Source: Delphinus delphis
Taxonomy: Eukaryota; Chordata; Mammalia; Artiodactyla; Delphinidae
Assembly (NCBI RefSeq): GCF_949987515.2
Contig: NC_082698.1
Location: forward strand, 27,246,070-27,310,069
Direction of reading: 5' to 3'
Length of the DNA: 64,000 nucleotides
Shown here piece by piece: positions 40,430 through 64,000 of the stretch (the stretch's first letter is position 1; every line of letters begins with the position of its first letter). The position numbers and the translations under genes were made by a program. The notes beneath the pieces were generated by a model. It saw nothing but the letters and a program-made list of their open reading frames with translations, did no database searches and had not been told where the DNA came from.

Positions 40430-40435
40430 TTTAAT
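40430..40435 (-). promoter_or_regulatory. TWNK: Candidate TWNK polyA signal
   Basis: Minus-strand ATTAAA about 1.03 kb past the TWNK stop. No AATAAA was seen closer, so this fits a long 3' UTR. Confidence 0.35.
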
Positions 40436-40889
40436 ACCCCTGCTTTCTTGGGAGTGCGCAGCTCAGACAGGGTGGGGGAGGGGACCTATCTGCTCCCAAT
40501 TCAAAGTGAGAGGAAAATCCAGTTAAAGACTGGGGTGACACCCAGTGGTCAAATAAGAAAAAGCACAGAAACAAAGGCAATGGAAACTTTTTTCAGTAAA
40601 ACTGGAAAAGGCTCTACGACGTCATGATCGCAGCCACTCCAGCAGTCCAGGCAGCATACCACGGAATGAGTGTCCAGGTGGCAGGCACCCTGGGCTAACA
40701 GCTCCCTTCCGTGGCTCTCTTCCAGGCTTCCACCCGTGTGGCTGTCCCTGGTATTATAAGGGCTGAGCACCTAGATCCAATGGTAGTAAGCACTACCTCA
40801 GGGCAGGCTCCAGAGTGGGGAGCAGAGGAGATTGGTATCCACCATGTCGCCCCTTGGCTCTGAAAGCCTGGGCTGGAGTTTTGGCAAGA

Positions 40890-41310
40890 AGTCCCCTATC
40901 CCCTTTCCAGCTTCCCCACTGCTTTTACCTCAACTTGCTCATTCCCACCTCAGGGCCTCTGTATTTACTTTTCCCTCTGCCTGGACTCCTTTCTCCAGAT
41001 GTTCACATGGCTCAATCCTAGTTCTTCAGAGGCCCCAGCTCAAATGTCCTCTGCTCAGAGACACCTTTTCAGATCTTAATCTAAACTAGCCTGTAAGCAT
41101 TATCACATTACTGTATTTTTTCCTCTAGAGCATTTTTCACTATCTAAAACTATGTTTTGTATGTATTTGTTCATTGCTTATCTTGTCTCTTCTACCACAT
41201 TACAGGTTCTGTGGAAGCAGGGACCTCATCTGTCTTGTCAGTGCTATATTCGCAGGATGCAGAACAAAACCTGGCACACAGCAGGTTCTCAAATATTTGC
41301 TAAATTGAAT
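40890..41310 (+). repeat. L2 LINE 3' end
   Basis: The text 'cacctcagggcctctgtatt', 'ctcaaatgtcctctgctcag' and 'gtggaagcagggacctcatc' is the sense L2 3' region. It sits opposite the TWNK 3' UTR. Confidence 0.7.
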
Positions 41311-41468
41311 TCTCTTGCAATGAAACCCTGCCCTAGGCTAGGCCCCTCAGATTGAGAAGGGCCCATAGGTCACAACTACAGGACAGAGGCAGCCCTAGCA
41401 GAGGACTAAGAGTCTCTACCCCAGCCTGTCCTGGTAGGCTCATTTCAGCATCCAGCTCTGCAATGCCT

Positions 41469-45238
<3,770 letters not shown>

Positions 45239-45959
45239 TCCTAGTCAAACGGGGGAAGTCACTGCTTGAAATGCCTTAGGTGCCCGGTTCGGGTGCCTTC
45301 ACTACTAGGTCAGACCCTAGGGATCCTGCACGCAGCTCTCTTCTCCCTCTGAATCCTCTTCAGCCCCTCTACATTGCCACTTCACATCTATGCCAGAGGA
45401 CACGGCCCTTTCACGTCCGTGTCCCTTTGGCCGGTTCCCTACCTCTGAAGTCCTCCACAGCTGCTGCCCCCGCCGCCTCCCCTCCGCGCCGCCCCTCGCC
45501 GATGCGGTTTTTCTCGATCATCTCCTCGCCACTACCGCCCCTCCACTGCCCCTCCTCGTCGTCCTCATCTCTGCGGCCGCCTGCGTCCCTTCCGTAGTCC
45601 CTCTCCTCTGAGCCCCCTGCTAGAGGACCGCTCCGCCGCTCCTTCCCTCAAGGGGACACCAGGCAACCTGAGCGCCACTCCTTCGCTCCCGCCGAGCTCC
45701 GCGCTCAGAGGGACGCCCGCCGCGCCTCCGCCGCGTGGTTTTCTCGGCTCCACTGCTAGGAGCTCCGCCGCTCCTGACCCCGGCCCCGAGTCACCACTTT
45801 CCTCTTGCCCCTGTTGCCTGCAACATGGGTCACTCGCGCCACTAGCCACGACCTCGGAAACAAAACTGCCGCGGCGCCAGTGTTCCAGGAAGCGGAAGCC
45901 TCGGGTTAGTCCCGCCCCCACACTGAGAGGCCGGGCTCGACGGCTTCGGAGCTGCGGCC
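45239..45959. promoter_or_regulatory. Divergent TWNK/MRPL43 CpG promoter
   Basis: 722 bp separate the two start codons. The stretch is CpG-rich and holds the 5' UTRs of both genes. A tandem ETS motif, ggaagcggaagc at 45888-45899, suits GABP/NRF-2, a regulator of many nuclear genes for mitochondria. A GC box (cccgcccc near 45911) follows. There is no TATA box. Confidence 0.65.
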
Positions 45960-46635
<676 letters not shown>

Positions 46636-47465
46636 CACAATGAAGAGTTGCTCCACCTACTCCAGCCCCAGGGTTTGGACTCTGACCCCAGTAGAGCCCC
46701 AGTAGAGGTGGTTCTTCCTTCTGGTTTGGTTCACGGGAGACAGATGGAGCCCACCAAAGGGGAAGCTGATGCCAAATCTTTTGCTTGGGATAAAGAAGAG
46801 CTGCCTGTTTCTTTTTGATGTACCCTGTGAGGGGCAGAGACTGTGAGTCTCCTAATTCTGATCCAGCTGACATCTCGGAAACCCGAGAGTCTTCAGATTT
46901 TACTGGATCTTCATTTCTTAAATCCAGATCTCAAATCACAGTGAGAGGATTTAAGGCTGGCTTCTGAAGAATCCCTTATGTCCTGTGTTTGCAGCCATTG
47001 ACCAAGAGAGAGCTAGTACCTTGTACCCTGCTGTGAGCATGGCATTGGGCTAGGTCCTTTATATCTGTGAATGTTTGTGTGCAGATTAGAAAACTGAAGT
47101 TAATAAACTTGTCAAGGTCACACTTGAAGTCTACTTCAAAATATGCACATATTTAAACTATAATGCCATTTTTTTATCTTAAAACCAGAAGCAAAATGAA
47201 TAATAACTCTTCAGGATGGTGTAGTATCAAAGGCCATGTGATTAATCTAGGCTTGACCCTTGGAGAGAGTGATTCTCAGGCCAACTGATAAATAGGCAGC
47301 ATCTTCTAGGCTTAGCTAAAAATGAGGTGAGGGATGGGGGGAGATGGTGAGAAAAAGAGCCAGGAGGTAAAAACCTAGAAACTGTTGTATGAATTCTTGA
47401 ACTGTCGTAATTTTGTTTGTCATCCCCTTATCACCATGATCAATAAATAGTGAGAGCCTTTAAAA
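46636..47465 (+). other. MRPL43: MRPL43 3' UTR with two polyA signals
   Basis: AATAAA occurs at 47102-47107 (gttaataaactt) and at 47442-47447 (atcaataaatag). A degraded antisense MIR (about 47030-47130) overlaps the first. A third plus-strand AATAAA at 47773-47778 lies inside SEMA4G 3' UTR sequence. Confidence 0.55.
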
Positions 47466-47655
47466 AAGGACTGTACCTGCCCAGGACAGTCAGGATGGAA
47501 GCTGAGGAGCCCAATTTCCTCTGCAAATGGCTTTATGGGAAGCAAAGCCAACCCTGCAGCACCTTTACCATAGGCTCAGAAGCCTGTCCCCTGGTGGTCA
47601 GGAGAAGACCAGTCTAGACCAAGCAGACCACTCATAGCTGTGGGGAAGGAGGGTA

Positions 47656-47661
47656 TTTATT
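47656..47661 (-). promoter_or_regulatory. SEMA4G: SEMA4G polyA signal
   Basis: Minus-strand AATAAA (gttaataaataccc), about 1.45 kb past the stop. It gives a SEMA4G 3' UTR of roughly 47640-49105, which shows no other gene. Confidence 0.6.
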
Positions 47662-49105
47662 AACCAACAGTGGGGGGAGGAACTGAACCCAGCCTCCCCA
47701 CCCTGTCACATGCCTCTCCCGCCTCCCTGGGTCGTGAGCGGGGGCATTCCTAAAGAATGGTAGCCGGTTTACAATAAATACATTCATTGTGGGGTAGAGG
47801 GGGGAGAGGCTGGGTGAAGGGCAGTAAAAATCCTGTGGGACTCCACGTTCTCAGCTACAAAAATAACAGTCACCCTCACCCAAGGGGAATGGGGGAGCTC
47901 AGTCAGGTTTTGATTGTCCCATATGGGCCTGGAGACTTCAGAGGCCCCTGGACCCTGAAAGTGCCCCGGTGAGGTAGGACAGGGGTGGGAGCCAAGCATC
48001 CAAACTCCCAGCCTCTTATCCTTTGCATAGTTCCAAGAACGGGCTTCATGTGCCAGGTGAGACATCAGATCTCTTCTCCCCCTGCTCTGGTCTAGGGGTA
48101 GCAAATGTTTGGTCCACAAAAGGGAGGCTGGCTCATTGAGTGCAGTGTTGGTCACCCATCCTAAGGAAGTGACTGTGAGGACAGCTAAATGGGAGAGAGC
48201 TCTCCCTCTGAAATGTTCATGGATCAAACCCAACAGACACAGGTCCAGTGCAGCAAGGGGAGGCTCAGAAGGTGCACGTGAGTGGAAATGTAAGCACATG
48301 TTCATGAGGAACACCATGCCTGGAACTGTCTCTGTCACTCTTGAGAGTGACTAAGGGGGTAAGGAGGCTGACTTACAAGGGCTGCACATTAAGGAAGAAG
48401 AGTGAATGATGCAGTAGTCTTACCTCCCCAGGCTGGCCTGTTCCCAAGCTCTTGCCAAAGAGGTCATCACATGGGGCTGGGACTACAGGAGAGGACTAGG
48501 TAGGATGGGATGTGGCAAATTGGGAGGGTACCCAAAGTCCAGAAGGGATGAAACAAGAATGCACCAGGAGGTGGGCGTGGGGGCCCTGCAGCCCAGCTGA
48601 TAGACATTCTTCCATGTGCACACGTGAATGTACACAGGGCTCAGGTGGTTCTGGTGGCTGGCAGAGGTCTTGTCTGTTTTCAGGACCATCCAGCACATAG
48701 GGCCATGCAGAGGGTGGTGACATTGAGGCCATCTGGACCTGCAGAGCCCTGCCTGGGAGAAAGAAGGGTTTGAGCAGATGAATGGGGCAGGAGGATGGCA
48801 TCCTCTCCTCCCAAGTGCTTAGGTTAAAAGGGAACAGGAGCTGGCTCTGGGTCTGCAGAGCCTGAGGGAGCACCTACCTCTGAGGAGCACCGGTTGGCCT
48901 GGGCTGCTCACAGATGGGTCCATGGAGACTGAGAAGGGGGCTTTGGCTGGGCCTGACTCTGGCCAGCCCTACAGGGACATCAAAAAGTTGGGAGAAGGGC
49001 CTGGAGTTGTAGGGATGAAGGTAGGGTGTCTGTGCTGGGGAGGCAGCGGCCCAGCCTGGGGCAGACAGGCTGGTTTGGAAGAGCATTTGTCCTGGGAGGC
49101 TGGGC

Positions 49106-57746
<8,641 letters not shown>

Positions 57747-59461
57747 CTTCCTGGGGAGGCCCAGACCAACAAGACCCCCAAGGGGAGCCAGGGCCAGAGT
57801 TAAGGGGATGATGGGAAGAAGAGTCACAGGGGTTAAGGTCCAGGGAGGTGACTTAGAAGGTCAGGAGTCATGGGGCCAGGGGGGGTCCTGGAATTGGGGA
57901 GACATGGAATCACAGGGTTGTGTGGCCATGGAATCCCAGGTAAGAGGTCAAGAGGAGAAATGGATTACATGCTGCCTGTCGGCATCAAATACAAATGCCA
58001 TGGTGAGAGGGAGTTGTGGGGTCACAGAGGGGTTGTAGGTCACTGATGGGGTCACCCTGCCCCAACAGCAGGACTGGTCCTGGTTCTCTGAGGTCTGTTT
58101 TCTGAAGAAAAAAAACAGGAAAAAAAGCCCTTTCATCTGTGGAAAGTAGATAGCATTACCCTCAGACTTCAGGTGGTACCAAAGGGAGGAGGCCCAGCAT
58201 CTACGAAACTCCCACAAGAGGATGGATTCAGCCATTCTGTCCCCCTCGGTGTTCTGATGCAGGACGTTGGGTGGAACTTGTCCACTTTCAAGACCCTAGA
58301 CTCCCTTCAACCCAAACCCAAGGTAATAGCCCTCCTCTGACCGAGTCAGAAGCTTGGCTAGGCCTCCATCTTGGTGGAGCTCGGGTTCCTAGGGAGAGTG
58401 CCTTTTCCTAACAGGGAGACCCAACTCAGGCAGCAGCTGCCCCTGCCGCCTGCGGGGGTGCCTTATGCAGGAAGGCCTGGGCAGAGATGCTTAATGGGCC
58501 TTTGTTTATTTTGTTCTGTTTTCCCTTTGTTTTTTCTTTTCCCTGACCTGAAAGCTCCCTTTGGAATTTGTCTTTAATTAGATACTTCTCCTCCTCGGCA
58601 TTCCTCTACAAGGGGGTGCACATCTCTGCCCTGCCCATGCGAGTCTGTACTATACCCTCTGGCTAAGCATCCACACGTGCCCCTACCTGTAAACAGGCAC
58701 TCACAGGCACCTCGGGGTGTATCTGCCTCCCTCTGCTCTCCACCCCCCGCCACTGTACAGTTGTAATACCTGTACAGGAGTCTCTAGTGTGCAAGGTCAC
58801 TTAATTGAGACATAAGCAACATGTAAAAGGTGAACGATAGGATCCCTGAGCTCTCGGCTACCTCTCCTGGCACATCTTGGAGACTATTCCCACACCAGGA
58901 CCCTCCCTCACGCCAACCAGCTGGGGGTGGGGTTGGGATGGGTGGCAGGTCTGATGTGATCCCTGTAATAGGCCTGATCTCTGAAGTTCCTGAGGCTTGG
59001 CTGGGCTAGGTGTGGAGAAAAACCTGACCCACCCAATCTCATCAGACAAGGCCAGGGGGGCAACTGGCCTCTCCCTTTCCTTCCAGGTCAAATATTAACT
59101 ATGTGGCCTCGAAGAGAGAGGAGGGACTGGGAACTGGCCAGAGGGAGAACAGGAACTTGGAGGGTTTTTTCAAGAGGTAAAGGTCACCACTGTGGTGGGC
59201 AGAGCCCAGAGAGAATGGAGTATGAGTAGACTGAGGAGAGTGCCGGGCTCACAGAAGGGGCATGGGCCCCTGGTGTGGGGGCTGGGGCAGCAAGAGGCCC
59301 CAGGCAAACAGCGCATGCCCCACCTCTCACTGTGGAGGCACACCTGTTTACCTTTGGGCCTCCTGTCTGCTTAGTGCAGAAGCGGGGGTGTGGGGGAGCC
59401 CTATGGCTAGGAGGGATCAGCCTCTAGAATTGGGCAAGAGGAACACACCCCGGGTCAGAGT

Positions 59462-59850
59462 GTGGTGCATGGCACACTTACACAGGGTTAAACGAGTCAC
59501 ATATGTCCAGAGGAGGGTGATGTGCATGCACATAGGTACACACATACATACATATTCATCAGAGGGCTGTGAGCACGTGTACTTGCAGGAGAGTCATGCG
59601 CACACACATTCACAGGGAGGTTTGTGCACACACATGTTCACCTAAGGGGCCTGCCACATGTTTATACATACTTACATGTAAAGTTGTATTTACATGCCCA
59701 TTTGTTCAGCAAGTCACCCAGCCTATGGGGTTAACAAGGAGGGTTATAAACCCACACATGTCCCTATGAAGGATTGTACACCTATTCACAGGAGGGTCCT
59801 GCACATACACATGTACATGTGGGGACATGCACACAAACCCATAGATATAG
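59462..59850. repeat. Degenerate CA-rich minisatellite in SEMA4G intron 1
   Basis: A loose unit of about 30-45 bp recurs: a purine-rich half ('cagaggagggtg', 'cagagggctgtg', 'caggagagtcatg', 'cagggaggtttg', 'caggagggtcctg') followed by a CA-rich half ('cacacacattca', 'cacacacatgttca', 'acatacacatgtacatg'). Units are too diverged to count exactly. Confidence 0.55.
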
Positions 59851-60081
59851 TGGGTCAGGCACCGTCATGTTTGCAAAAGGATCAACTACATGCGTACGCA
59901 CACAGTCCTCAAACACACAGTTACATCTACGCAGAGACAAGCATATGTACATACAGGGGTCCAGTTTTCACTGCAGGCTTGGAGGCTGCCAGTGTCCACT
60001 GGGGGTGAGATGCAGAGCAGAACCCTGCCTCCTTTCCCGAAAGTCCCAATTCTAAGGCCAGAATCCAAGTATGTGTTTGTG

Positions 60082-60106
60082 AGTGTGTGTGTGTGTGTGT
60101 GTGTGT
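60082..60106. repeat. (GT)n microsatellite
   Basis: A GT run in SEMA4G intron 1. Confidence 0.85.
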
Positions 60107-60899
60107 AGTGATGGGGGAAGTTTCTGACCTCGCATGCTCAAATAGGATGGGTGCATGGGTCAAGGCTGCTCTGTAAGGGAGGGAGGGGCTACCTAACCCA
60201 GGCAGGAGGAGGCCCCTAGTTTTAGCAAAGTAAAGATGCAATGGAATGTGTAACTTAGTCCTCCTCTACTCCCATGTATACTGCAGTTCTAGATATGGGA
60301 GTTGGGCAGGAGCTCTCAGCCCCCATTTAACTTGTTGGGAGGGAGGATGGGGCTAAAGGGGGGGGCGGAGCTGCCAACCCCCTCCCCCAGTGGCAACGAG
60401 GCTTCAAGGTCTCCAGTCCACATCCCACACTCCACCCCCGGTTCCACAGCTTGGGTTCCTCTCCCAAGGCCAGCCCCCTGAACTCTGACCACCTTCCCTC
60501 TATTAGATCTTAGGGCGGAGGGAACTGAGGAGGGGAGCCACCCTGCAAACAGGATCAGTGTAGGATGGGCAGGCTCTCGACCTTCATCCCAGATGTCCAC
60601 CTGCCTAGTGTAGGTGGTATCTCCCTCTGCCCAGTAGGATGGCGGTCCCTCCAGGCCTGAGAACCCCTCCCCCGCTACCCCCTCCCTCCTCCATCCCGGA
60701 CAGTCCGCGGTTCTCTCCTCTCCTCAGGTCTAACCTCAGTCTCTACTGCTGCAGCTCGAGGACAAGCTCTCCTTCGATGCAGCCAGATGCTGGGAGACGT
60801 GACCCAGATCCCAGGGAACACTGTTCGCCACGCGGGCCCCCGCCCCACGCCAGTTCCCGACTCTGCGGTGGCGGGTCTGCGCCCAGCGCGGCCCGAGGC

Positions 60900-61330
60900 C
60901 TGGCCCGCGCCCCTCTAGAGCCTTTACTCGGGACCAGGGGACTTGGCGGTGAGGAAGGCCTGGCCTAGCTTGGCGGGTTTAACAGACGTGGGAAGGCCTG
61001 GTCCCCGCCTCCCCGGTCCGGGCACCGCCGCCGCCCGCACTCCACGCCTCTCTCACCTTTGCGCTCAGATCCCCGGCCATAGAGACATTGGTGCGCGGCT
61101 CCGCGGCCCCACAGCACCACAGCACCAGCGGCTGGAGGAAGGGGCCGCGGCCGGAGGAGGGGCGGGGTGGAGGCGGAGCCGGGGGGTGGGGCGGGAGCCT
61201 GGGAGGCGGGGCCAACAGGGTGAATTGCGGGGAAGGGCGCTTCCCACCCTACACTATAGGTCAGGGCTCACAAACAGCCCTCGGGTGTCTGGCGTGCCCC
61301 GCCCCCTAGGGCCGCGGCCCCGGTAACGCC
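60900..61330 (-). promoter_or_regulatory. SEMA4G: SEMA4G CpG promoter and noncoding exon 1
   Basis: A CpG-rich block. On the minus strand a donor GCGCAAAG|GTGAGA at 61057 ends a noncoding exon that would splice to the acceptor at 57750, four bases before the ATG. The exon start is probably near 61110-61160. GC boxes (ggggcggggt and relatives) lie at about 61155-61210. Confidence 0.6.
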
Positions 61331-61339
61331 CCCTGGTAG

Positions 61340-62460
61340 TGGCTTCACCACCCCGTGCGCCCTCGAAGGGCTGATCCTACCTTCCCACCCCTCAGCCCTA
61401 GAACCCCTTGGACTTGACTGCTCCTGGGGATGTGCACACGTCTCTTCTCGGGGCTTAACTCTCCGAAGGCCCTCTGGCCAGTCCTCTAATCTGGAGCTCA
61501 CTTCTTGTGCTTCTGCCACCTCCTTCTGCTCTCTGCCTAGGGCAGAGGGCCAGAGTAGGTGGAGACCAAGAGTTGGGGCAGCTCTCACCACAGAACAGTG
61601 TCTTGATTCCTAGCTCAAGGGTCTCCAGCCGAGGTCTGAGGAGGTGAAGGGGGTCAGGCTTGGAGGGATGAAGTAACAGCTTGACCAGAAGTGCACACAG
61701 AAAATGCTGTTTTTCTGATTAAATAAGCCACAACCATTTGCACCCGTCCACTCAACCAAATCTTAGATGTAACTGGGGTTCACCTCCTCGGGGACTGGGT
61801 CACTCAGACACCTGCCTTCCCTTCCAGCTCATCTTGAATATCATTCTTACTCCAGATCTTACAGTGAGCTCCTCCTAGGCAAATATCCTGCTCTGCCTAG
61901 GCTTAATCATCGTACCCAGCAACAACCTAGGAAGCCTCCTCAGAATCAATTCCCCAACTCTCTTAAACTCAGCTAGGGAAGTCCTCCCATGCCATCTGGC
62001 ACCCCCTCTAGGGTTTGAATCAAACCTGAGCTCTAGCCATGATCTGGCCTGATCCTCCCTCTCTCATCCGTGACAGTATTGATACGGGCCCAAGAATAAG
62101 ACCAAAATGATGAGGGCCACAGGGTCATAGGTAACTGAGTATCACATGTGCCTAAGAATCTGAGCTCTGGAGGAGCAGGCAGTGGGGGAATAGGCAGATG
62201 AGCACTGGCCTGAGAGGGAACAGGATTAAAGTAGCTGCCGTTATTTAACTGAAGGGACCCTGGGAAAGACATGTCATCCCTCTTCTCAGAATTCCCCAAA
62301 GCTCAGTTTGGCACTTCATCATATACAGTCTCGTAGTTTGTGCGGTTGTGTGTGACTGCAGACCGCTAGACAGCAGGGCCCACGTCACACTTCCACCACC
62401 CCAGCACTCTGTAAATAGGATGTGTGTATATGTGGAAGGGGAGATAGCTGGGGAGAGATG
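61340..62460. other. Intergenic, no gene seen
   Basis: Upstream of SEMA4G. No exon-like structure or convincing repeat was recognised. In human, SLF2 lies further out on this side, but nothing here resembles it. Confidence 0.4.
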
Positions 62461-62480
62461 TTTATATTAAAGTATACACA

Positions 62481-62577
62481 GGGAATTCCCTGGCAGTCCA
62501 GTGGTTAGGACTCTGCACTTCCACTGCAGGGGGCATAGGTTTCATCCCTGGTTGGGGAACTAAGATTCCAAGATAAA
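62481..62577 (+). mobile_element. Short tRNA-derived SINE
   Basis: Starts gggaattccctggcagtcca, with 'cactgcagggggcataggtt' and 'ggttggggaactaagattcc'. The flanks (agtatacaca, aatgtacaca) look like diverged target duplications. Confidence 0.75.
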
Positions 62578-62634
62578 TAAAATGTACACAAACTTTTACA
62601 AAGAGTGTCCAACTTCTTTCTTTCATCGTAGCCT

Positions 62635-62730
62635 CATTCCACCCTGAGGGATTAATAGCCCTATTTTATAGATTGGAAAACAGGCTCTAAGGGGTTAAGC
62701 AACTTGCCTTGAAATCAGGACTGGAAAAGC
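62635..62730 (-). repeat. MIR SINE fragment
   Basis: The text 'gattggaaaacaggctctaa' and 'ggggttaagcaacttgcc' is antisense MIR core. Confidence 0.55.
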
Positions 62731-63429
62731 CTGAGAAGAGGGAAGCAGGGTAAACCTGAAGGGGAATTGTCAAAGCAAAGGCAGAAGTGTGCAAGTTTGT
62801 GCACAGATGAGTGTTGGGGGAGTAGGCAGAAGGGAAGGGGCATGAAAGAGGAAAGTGAGTTTGATTTGATGAGATGAGAAGGTTCCTAGTAAGAAACAGA
62901 AGGGAAAAGTCAGCAAGTAGTGCAGAAAAGACTGCAGAAAAAAATCCTCAAAAAGAGCTGACAGATTGAGTAAGGAAGTCCAAGCTGGGAAGACCAGGAG
63001 AGACATGGCTATGAAAAATAAATCTGCAGTCCTTGTGGGAAAGTGGGTTGGGGGACAGTAGAGGGAAGGCAGGAAGACTGCTAGCCCCATGGTACCAGAC
63101 AGGAGAGAAATTAAACTGCAGGGGTCCAGTGGACTAAGGGACACAGCTCCTCATGTTCTCACAGAACTCAGTGCCAACCTCAGATACCTCAGGAGGTGGC
63201 AAGAAGGCCAAAGTGACCTGGTGGTCATCCCACTTGTGTACACTCTACGAGGCAAGCCTTTCTCCTCTAAGGAGGTCTCAACCTATGTCTCCTCTCAGGT
63301 GGCATATCCAGAGCTGTATCTGCCTGGCAAGTTGGAAGTGGTCCTAAGCTCTGCCTCTGCACTGTATGGCTTCCCCTTTCTTTGCCCTGAGCTCTAGAAC
63401 AAGGGAGCCAGGCCAAGGGAATTCTCTTC

Positions 63430-63570
63430 CAGGCCCCTTTGCCTAATAACCGAAAATATTTTCACCTGGATTTCAGAAAGTAAGATTCATGAGAGCTGTT
63501 TATGTTGTTTACCTAAAAAGAGTGCTTAGCATGCAGTAGGTACTTAACAGTTGTTGAATGGACATAGTAA
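63430..63570 (+). repeat. L2 LINE 3' end
   Basis: The text 'agtgcttagcatgcagtagg' and 'tacttaacagttgttgaatg' is the L2 terminal region. Confidence 0.6.
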
Positions 63571-63766
63571 ATGAGGTAATCTAAAAATGAGATTACCAAA
63601 TTCCTGACTGCAAAGGATGCAGCAAATTATTAATTGGGTTATATAAAAGTGAACTATGTACAACTATGGCTTTATGTATTCCAGAAACAGGAAACAACAA
63701 GCTAAAAATCTGACTGGAGAATCCAATGCAAGAGGAAGAAAGGAAGAAATCAGTTTAAAAACTAGA

Positions 63767-63990
63767 GCTTCCCTGGTGGCGCAGTGGTTGAGAGTCCGCC
63801 TGACGATGCAGGTGACACGGGTTCGTGCCCCAGTCCGGGAAGATCCCACATGCCGCGGAGCGGCTGGGCCCGTGAGCCATGGCCACTGAGCCTGGCGTCT
63901 GGAGCCTGTGCTCTGCAACGGGAGAGGCCACAACAGTGAGAGGCCTGCGTACCGCAAAAAAAAAAACCCACAAAAAACAAACAAAAAAAA
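63767..63990 (+). mobile_element. CHR-type SINE, cetacean form
   Basis: Starts gcttccctggtggcgcagtg, continues 'tgagagtccgcctgacgatg', B box 'acgggttcgtgccccagtcc', 'cacatgccgcggagcggctg' and 'ggagaggccacaacagtgag', then an A-rich tail. It differs little from the consensus I remember for whales and dolphins, so it is young. It is the best single clue to the organism. Confidence 0.85.
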
Positions 63991-64000
63991 CAACCTAGGT

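Noticed and set aside
59462..60106. CRISPR-like spacing of repeated words.
   Set aside because: The units are degenerate and CA-rich, there are no identical repeats or unique spacers, and this is a mammalian intron.
63089..63397. A 102-codon plus-strand open frame upstream of SEMA4G.
   Set aside because: No family match, no supporting splice sites or promoter, and repeats on both sides.

Overview
This is a mammalian nuclear window. Genes are split into many short exons with GT-AG introns, CpG-rich promoters, AATAAA or ATTAAA signals, and old mammalian repeats (MIR, L2, MER5 and MER1-type hAT). Several tRNA-derived SINEs belong to the CHR type found in cetaceans, hippos and ruminants. The copy at 63767 has the form typical of whales and dolphins, and no bovine Bov-tA or Bov-B was seen. 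A cetacean is the best guess. That call rests on remembered repeat consensus, not on a search.

Gene order is SFXN3 (-), PDZD7 (+), LZTS2 (-), TWNK (-), MRPL43 (+), SEMA4G (-). This is the human 10q24.31 block read from the other strand. All six coding sequences can be rebuilt exon by exon with consistent splice phases: SFXN3 321 aa (10 coding exons), PDZD7 974 aa (16), LZTS2 668 aa (4), TWNK 684 aa (5), MRPL43 157 aa (3) and SEMA4G 838 aa (14). Exon coordinates are in the evidence fields.

Region by region: 1-7.1 kb is SFXN3; 7.1-8.5 kb is a divergent promoter region shared by SFXN3 and PDZD7; 8.5-27.4 kb is PDZD7; 27.45-37.6 kb is LZTS2 with two CpG-rich candidate first exons; 37.7-40.4 kb is intergenic with a SINE and a 5'-truncated L1; 40.4-45.9 kb is TWNK; 45.2-46.0 kb is a divergent promoter region shared with MRPL43; 46.0-47.5 kb is MRPL43; 47.65-61.1 kb is SEMA4G; the rest is repeat-bearing intergenic DNA. 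PDZD7/LZTS2 and MRPL43/SEMA4G are tail to tail.

The genes do not form one pathway. TWNK (mtDNA helicase), MRPL43 (mitoribosome) and SFXN3 (inner-membrane serine carrier) are mitochondrial. PDZD7 is a hair-cell stereocilia scaffold, LZTS2 a coiled-coil regulator of beta-catenin and microtubule severing, and SEMA4G a transmembrane semaphorin. I found no new multi-gene system. The best leads are lineage-specific changes: an early PDZD7 stop followed by 60 open codons that resemble the known tail, a 2-bp insertion that recodes the MRPL43 C-terminus, a conserved Twinky-type intron extension in TWNK, and a hAT insertion that duplicated a possible branch point in SFXN3.
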